From contig JAFZLL010000051.1 in assembly GCA_017551505.1 (NCBI GenBank), positions 28,817-92,816 on the forward strand: a stretch of 64,000 nucleotides of DNA, written 5' to 3'. Below are positions 60,190-64,000 of this stretch, piece after piece (the stretch's first letter is position 1; each line of letters begins with the position of its first letter). The position numbers were made by a program, and so were the translations under genes. This stretch comes from Eubacteriaceae bacterium. GTDB taxonomy: Bacteria; Bacillota; Clostridia; Eubacteriales; Anaerofustaceae. A model generated the notes under the pieces. It had not been told where the DNA came from, ran no database searches, and saw only the letters and a list, made by a program, of their open reading frames with translations.

Positions 60190-61905
60190 CTACTCTGCCT
60201 TCATGATTATCGGCATGACGACAGGCTTTCTCATCGTTTTGCCGAAAAGGTATGTATCCATTGAGCTTTTGAGATTGCTCTTGATATCCTGCAGGCTGGC
60301 GTGTTCAGCAAGCTTGTTTAGAATAATATCCCTGGAGATTTGCTTGGCTTCTTTTAAAAGGTCTGCGCTGCCCCTCATATAAATGAAGCCTCGGGAAAGG
60401 ATGCTTGGTCCCGCTATGATCTTTTCGCTGTCGATGGTAGCGGAGATCACGAAAAGTCCGCCTTCGCTGAGCTTCTTTCTGTCTCGCAGCACTATACTGC
60501 CGATATCCCCTATGCCGGAACCGTCCACCAGAGTTATCCCCACATTCAGCTGTTCTACTATCGCCGAGCCTTCTTCCGTTATTTCAAGCACTTGGCCGTT
60601 CTGCATGATGTTGATGTTTTCTGCCTTCACTCCAAGCTGCTTGGCTATCTCGGCGTGTGCATATAGCATCTTGTATTCGCCGTGGCAAGGAACGAAGCAT
60701 CTCGGCCGTGTGAGTGCCAGGATGAGCTCCAGGTCGTTTTGCGAACCGTGGCCAGAGACATGAACGTCAGTGGCTCCCTGATATATCACCTCCGCTCCCT
60801 GCTTTATAAGATCACTTATAACAAAGGCAACTGTCTTTTCGTTTCCGGGAATAGGAGATGCGGAGATAATGACGAAATCGTTACCGTTAATTTTAGCCTG
60901 ACGGTGTTCGCCTGATGCCATTCTGGAAAGAGCGCTCATGGGTTCGCCCTGTGACCCGGTGGTAAGCAGTACCAGCTGCTCAGAAGGAAACTGGCTTATA
61001 TCGGATACATCAATGAGTATACTGTCCTTGAATCTGAGATACTTCATTTCCTTGGCGACTTTGACCACATTGACCATGCTGCGTCCAATGACAGCCACTT
61101 TCCTTCTGTGTGCTCTTGCTGCGTCGAATATCTGCTGTATGCGGTGTATGTTGGTTGAAAACGATGCTACAATAATCCTTTTTTTCGCTGCTTGAGTAAA
61201 TAACTGTTCGAAAACCACGCCTATCGTTTTTTCTGATGCTGTGTGCCCGGGTTTTTCGGCATTTGTGCTGTCTGAAATGAGTAGATCGATTCCGGATGTT
61301 CCGGCTTCGGCGATCCTTGCGAGGTCTATTCGCTGGTCATCAACTGGTGTAAGATCTACCTTGAAATCTCCGGTATGAAATATGGTTCCGCCCGCGCACT
61401 TGATCAGAAGGGAAGCGCTGTCCGGGATCGAATGGTTCGTCATTACAAACTCTACCATAAACCCTTTTACTGTAACCACAGAACCGTAGTTCACGTTATT
61501 CAGGTTCGTTTCACTCTCCAGTTTATGCTCTGCGATTTTATTCTGCAGCAGTCCGATGGTAAGCTTCGTTCCGTAAATTGGTATGTTGCCGAAACGTTTG
61601 ATGAAGTAGGGGATCGCTCCGATATGATCCTCGTGCCCATGAGTAAGGAATAAGCCCCGTATCCTATTGAGCTTGTTGTCCAGATAAGAAAAATCGGGGA
61701 TGACGAAATCTATCCCGTACATTTCGTCGTCGGGGAATTTTATCCCGCAGTCTATGATTATAAGATCATCTTCACATTCGATTATTGTGAAATTCTTTCC
61801 GATTTCCTCCATCCCGCCCAAAGGGATCACTCTGAAGCTTGGTGCCGTGTTCTCCGTCTTCTGGCTGACGGCAGTTCTGCTTTGCGTGGAGGGTGTCCTA
61901 TTCAT
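60190..61905 (-). CDS. Ribonuclease J
   Basis: 571 residues. A metallo-beta-lactamase/beta-CASP nuclease acting as endo- and 5'-3' exonuclease in mRNA decay and rRNA maturation. Metal ligands are in LTHGHEDHIGAIPYF, IFHTGDFKVDLTP and DSTNAEKPGHTASE; beta-CASP marks include VSGHGSQNDLELIL and CFVPCHGEYKML. The first ~20 residues are Ser/Thr-rich and not part of the fold. The ATG at 61905 is chosen for AGGGA; a TTG lies one codon earlier. The start overlaps the DUF1292 stop by 8 nt. Confidence 0.94.
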   Translation of the reverse strand: MNRTPSTQSRTAVSQKTENTAPSFRVIPLGGMEEIGKNFTIIECEDDLIIIDCGIKFPDDEMYGIDFVIPDFSYLDNKLNRIRGLFLTHGHEDHIGAIPYFIKRFGNIPIYGTKLTIGLLQNKIAEHKLESETNLNNVNYGSVVTVKGFMVEFVMTNHSIPDSASLLIKCAGGTIFHTGDFKVDLTPVDDQRIDLARIAEAGTSGIDLLISDSTNAEKPGHTASEKTIGVVFEQLFTQAAKKRIIVASFSTNIHRIQQIFDAARAHRRKVAVIGRSMVNVVKVAKEMKYLRFKDSILIDVSDISQFPSEQLVLLTTGSQGEPMSALSRMASGEHRQAKINGNDFVIISASPIPGNEKTVAFVISDLIKQGAEVIYQGATDVHVSGHGSQNDLELILALTRPRCFVPCHGEYKMLYAHAEIAKQLGVKAENINIMQNGQVLEITEEGSAIVEQLNVGITLVDGSGIGDIGSIVLRDRKKLSEGGLFVISATIDSEKIIAGPSILSRGFIYMRGSADLLKEAKQISRDIILNKLAEHASLQDIKSNLKSSMDTYLFGKTMRKPVVMPIIMKAE

Positions 61906-62188
61906 CAAGTCCCTGGTAAAACTCGGTCACCTTATCGAATTCATCGTCGTCTTCGATGTCAACAAGGTAGTCCTCTCCGTTCTCATCTGTTTCAAGTCTG
62001 TAAATGAAGGCGTCATCGCTCTCTTCGTCTTCATAGAGTACGATGTAATCTTTGCCTTCGAATTCAAATTCGCAATCTACAAGCAGAGAGACCTCTTCAC
62101 CCTGATCATTGATCAGAGTGATCGTTTCCTGTTCGAGTTCTTCAAACTCTTCTTCCTCGACCTGTTCGATATCCTTCTTTTCGTCCAT
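61898..62188 (-). CDS. DUF1292 family protein
   Basis: 96 residues, strongly acidic. The pattern TLINDQGEEVSLLVDCEFEF, then DYIVLYEDEESDDAFIYRLE matches the DUF1292 (YrzB) family, which stands between ruvX and downstream genes in Firmicutes. The function is unknown. The N-terminal Glu-rich stretch (VEEEEFEELEQE) is longer than in many members. Confidence 0.88.
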   Translation of the reverse strand: MDEKKDIEQVEEEEFEELEQETITLINDQGEEVSLLVDCEFEFEGKDYIVLYEDEESDDAFIYRLETDENGEDYLVDIEDDDEFDKVTEFYQGLDE

Positions 62189-62206
62189 ATTGTTCTTCCT
62201 TCTTCC

Positions 62207-62629
62207 TTAAAATGATTTAGTATCAAGATAGCTCTGCAGAATGATCTGCGCCGCAGTCTCATCGACAGAGTTCCTCATTTTTTTCCAGTTTTTTCCTGCT
62301 GATGCCAGGACCCTCTGCGCTTCTTTTGTAGAGAGCCTCTCGTCCCAAAGCATCGCCTCGCAGGGAAGCACTTCCTTCATGCGCTCAAACTGTTCACGCA
62401 CCCTCGCTCCCTTGTTTCCTTCGGTGCCGTCCATGTTTATTGGATAGCCGACAAGAAGAAGCCCTATATCCTTTTCCTTTATCAGGGCTTTGATCTTTTC
62501 GATATCCTTTTCTTCGCCTTCTGATACGATGAATCCCGCTCCTTGGGCTGTTATGCCCAGCAGGTCGCTCACGGCAACGCCGATCCGGGCTTCTCCCAGA
62601 TCCAGGCACATGATTCTTTTATCGAGCAT
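62207..62629 (-). CDS. ruvX: RuvX/YqgF putative Holliday junction resolvase
   Basis: 140 residues. RNase H-fold protein implicated in 16S rRNA processing and proposed as a resolvase. Catalytic acids are in IMCLDLGEARIGVAVSD (Asp), the Glu-containing block near VGYPINMDGTEG, and WDERLSTKEAQRVL; the last is in NSVDETAAQIILQSYLD. It is 6 nt after ireB. Confidence 0.93.
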   Translation of the reverse strand: MLDKRIMCLDLGEARIGVAVSDLLGITAQGAGFIVSEGEEKDIEKIKALIKEKDIGLLLVGYPINMDGTEGNKGARVREQFERMKEVLPCEAMLWDERLSTKEAQRVLASAGKNWKKMRNSVDETAAQIILQSYLDTKSF

Positions 62630-62635
62630 AATGCT

Positions 62636-62896
62636 TTACAGCTCCTTCAAATAAAAGGAGACGATCTCTTCCATGAGCTCATCCCTATCGACTTTTCTGA
62701 TTATATTTCTGGCGTCGTTATGGGATGTGATATAAGTCGGGTCTCCGCTCATGAGGTACCCTACGATCTGATTGACCGGGTTATAGCCTTTTTCCTCCAT
62801 GGCTGCCTTGACCTTTGAAAACACCCCGCTCACTATTTTATTGCGTTCGGAGGCTATAGCGAATTTCTGAGTCTGCTGCATTTTATCGGTATCCAA
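62636..62896 (-). CDS. ireB: IreB family regulatory phosphoprotein
   Basis: 86 residues. It is known from Enterococcus as a substrate of the IreK Ser/Thr kinase that lowers cephalosporin resistance. The landmarks [40 protein letters not shown] and [12 protein letters not shown] fit the family (DUF965). The start is TTG at 62896, supported by AGGAGG at proper spacing; the first in-frame ATG is too far. The N-terminal Thr region ([10 protein letters not shown]) holds the usual phosphorylation site. Confidence 0.92.
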   Translation of the reverse strand: MDTDKMQQTQKFAIASERNKIVSGVFSKVKAAMEEKGYNPVNQIVGYLMSGDPTYITSHNDARNIIRKVDRDELMEEIVSFYLKEL

Positions 62897-62960
62897 ACCT
62901 TTAAACCTCCTGATTTCAGTTAGTATTCAGTATACTTGATTTTCGCTTTTCTTTCAAGAA

Positions 62961-62994
62961 AAAAAATAAAACGGGATAATTTTCATTATCCCGT
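62961..62994 (-). terminator. Terminator of alaS
   Basis: acgggataat / attatcccgt 10-bp stem (62971-62994). On the minus strand it is followed by a long T-rich run (A at 62961-62970). Confidence 0.9.
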
Positions 62995-63001
62995 AAACTC
63001 T

Positions 63002-64000
63002 TTATAATCCTTCTTTAATAAGCCTTACAGCGTAATCCATGCACTGGCCGGCGAGCTTCTCATCCTTGAAACCGGCTTGAGCCATATCTGGTCTGCCGCC
63101 TCCTCCGCTTCCGATAGATGAAGCGACCTTCTTGATGAAATCACCGCATTTGAATCCGCTCTTTACTGCCTTGTCCGTCGCTGCGCAGAGCATGAGGCCT
63201 TTGCCGTCATTATGTCCCAGGAGGAATACGACTCCTGAATCCATCTTGTCCCTGAGCCTGTCGGAAACTTCCCTGAGGTCGTTCGCTGAAGCTTCCCCGA
63301 TATCGTTGACTATGTATTCGATACCGCTTACGCTGAATGCGGATGACAGCATGTCCTTTGCCTTTTCGGCATTGTCGGCGTTCTGTTTGGCTTTAAGCTC
63401 CTTGGCGAGCTTCTCGTTGGATTCCGTGATCTCATTGATCCGCGCTGTCAGCTGAGAGGTGGGTACTTTAGCTGCCGTTGCGGCTTCCTCCAGGTCGTCT
63501 TTAAGAGACAGCACATATTCGTATGCTTTTCTGCCTGTGAGGGCTTCGATCCTGCGCACTCCTGCTGCGACACCTGTTTCGGATACTATCTTGAAAAGTC
63601 CGGCGAAGCCTGTGTTCTTCAAATGGCATCCTCCGCAAAGCTCCATCGAAAATTCACCAGCCTTGATAATGCGGACCTCATTTCCGTATTTTTCGCCGAA
63701 CAGAGCCGTGGCACCCATTTCCTTAGCGGTCTTCAGATCTGTATTGATCACTTCAACGGGAAGGCATTTCAGTATCTGTTCGTTTACGATCTTTTCCGCA
63801 GAAGCGATCTGCTCGGCGCTCATCTTCTCAAAATGAGAGAAGTCGAATCTTAGTTTATCTGGTGTCACTTCGCTGCCGGCCTGATTCACATGATTTCCGA
63901 GAACGAGTTTGAGAGCTTTGTGAAGCAGGTGTGTCGCCGTGTGGTTGCGGGAGATGTCCATCCGGTTGTCCGCGTCGACTGTCAGTTTTACGGTATCGGC
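63002..64000 (-). CDS. alaS: Alanyl-tRNA synthetase, 3' part only
   Basis: The frame runs off the right edge; 332 C-terminal residues are seen, against about 880 in full length. Present are the editing domain zinc site (RNHTATHLLHKALK with HxxxH; LCGGCHLKNTG with Cys and His), the SecAD-type link, and the C-Ala/DHHA1 domain with GSGGGGRPDMAQAGFKD, a hallmark of AlaRS. The catalytic domain is outside. It is followed by a strong terminator and then ireB, the Firmicute order. Confidence 0.95.
   Translation of the reverse strand, partial: ADTVKLTVDADNRMDISRNHTATHLLHKALKLVLGNHVNQAGSEVTPDKLRFDFSHFEKMSAEQIASAEKIVNEQILKCLPVEVINTDLKTAKEMGATALFGEKYGNEVRIIKAGEFSMELCGGCHLKNTGFAGLFKIVSETGVAAGVRRIEALTGRKAYEYVLSLKDDLEEAATAAKVPTSQLTARINEITESNEKLAKELKAKQNADNAEKAKDMLSSAFSVSGIEYIVNDIGEASANDLREVSDRLRDKMDSGVVFLLGHNDGKGLMLCAATDKAVKSGFKCGDFIKKVASSIGSGGGGRPDMAQAGFKDEKLAGQCMDYAVRLIKEGL

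Overview
The window looks like a chromosomal core segment of an anaerobic, low-to-mid GC Gram-positive bacterium of the Clostridia. This rests on a T-box leader in front of ileS, the plsX-acpP-rnc-smc-ftsY block behind rpmF, the alaS-ireB-ruvX-DUF1292 block followed by RNase J and a YlbF-type protein, a TIGR01906 membrane protein inside the tsaE-tsaB-rimI-tsaD operon, a BMP-type nucleoside ABC importer and a corrinoid-type URO-D relic. A family such as the Anaerovoracaceae would fit, but no 16S gene is present and that is a guess. No phage, transposon, integrase or CRISPR array was seen.

Layout. 0-5.3 kb: the end of a Ppx/GppA phosphatase, then a leftward rsfS-MATE pair, then a signal-peptide LRR membrane protein translationally coupled to a HAD phosphatase. 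5.4-7 kb: a leftward four-tRNA operon (Gly-Arg-His-Gln) with its own promoter and terminator, and a DUF308 membrane protein. 6.7-10.1 kb: T-box and ileS. 10.2-16.8 kb: a Wzz-like protein, then an apparent operon of a Gly-rich hypothetical, an ICMT-like methyltransferase, an FGGY kinase, udk and a membrane-anchored M20 peptidase. 16.8-18.4 kb: a leftward operon of an E2-like acyltransferase homologue and two small coiled-coil membrane proteins. 18.9-22.9 kb: an F420-ligase-like protein with DUF2804, a broken URO-D gene and a ROK kinase. 23-25.5 kb (leftward): uppP, homocysteine methyltransferase, hslO. 25.8-30.8 kb: tsaE-tsaB-rimI-TIGR01906-tsaD, then PIN/TRAM and YbaK proteins. 31-34.1 kb (leftward): a membrane-anchored Nudix-like protein and glnS. 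34.3-41.7 kb: ackA, rpmF, plsX, acpP, rnc, smc, ftsY. 41.7-49 kb: a degenerate GDPD, two aminopeptidases, hpf and a DUF5317 protein with a very long acidic tail. 49-50.7 kb: rpsT, acpS, rsmG. 50.8-55.7 kb: the BMP/ABC nucleoside importer. 55.7-59.6 kb: a small hypothetical, folC, an alpha/beta hydrolase and deoD. 59.8-64 kb (leftward): alaS (partial), ireB, ruvX, DUF1292, RNase J and YlbF.

Together the genes cover translation and its quality control (ileS, glnS, alaS, t6A-tRNA synthesis, rsfS, hpf, YbaK), membrane and envelope building (plsX, acpP, acpS, uppP), chromosome segregation and protein targeting (smc, ftsY), RNA processing (rnc, RNase J) and nucleoside salvage (importer, deoD, udk).

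The unusual material lies between these blocks. A 2TM-Nudix-like protein at 31.0-32.3 kb resembles effectors of nucleotide-second-messenger immunity but has no partner gene here. An LRR receptor-like protein is coupled to a HAD phosphatase. Three genes are intact but have lost the catalytic residues of their parent families: the E2-like, GDPD-like and BY-kinase-like proteins. Several membrane proteins carry long, charged, probably disordered cytoplasmic tails. The SMC protein has both coiled-coil arms shortened by similar amounts. All functions are read from motifs and layout only; no database search was run.
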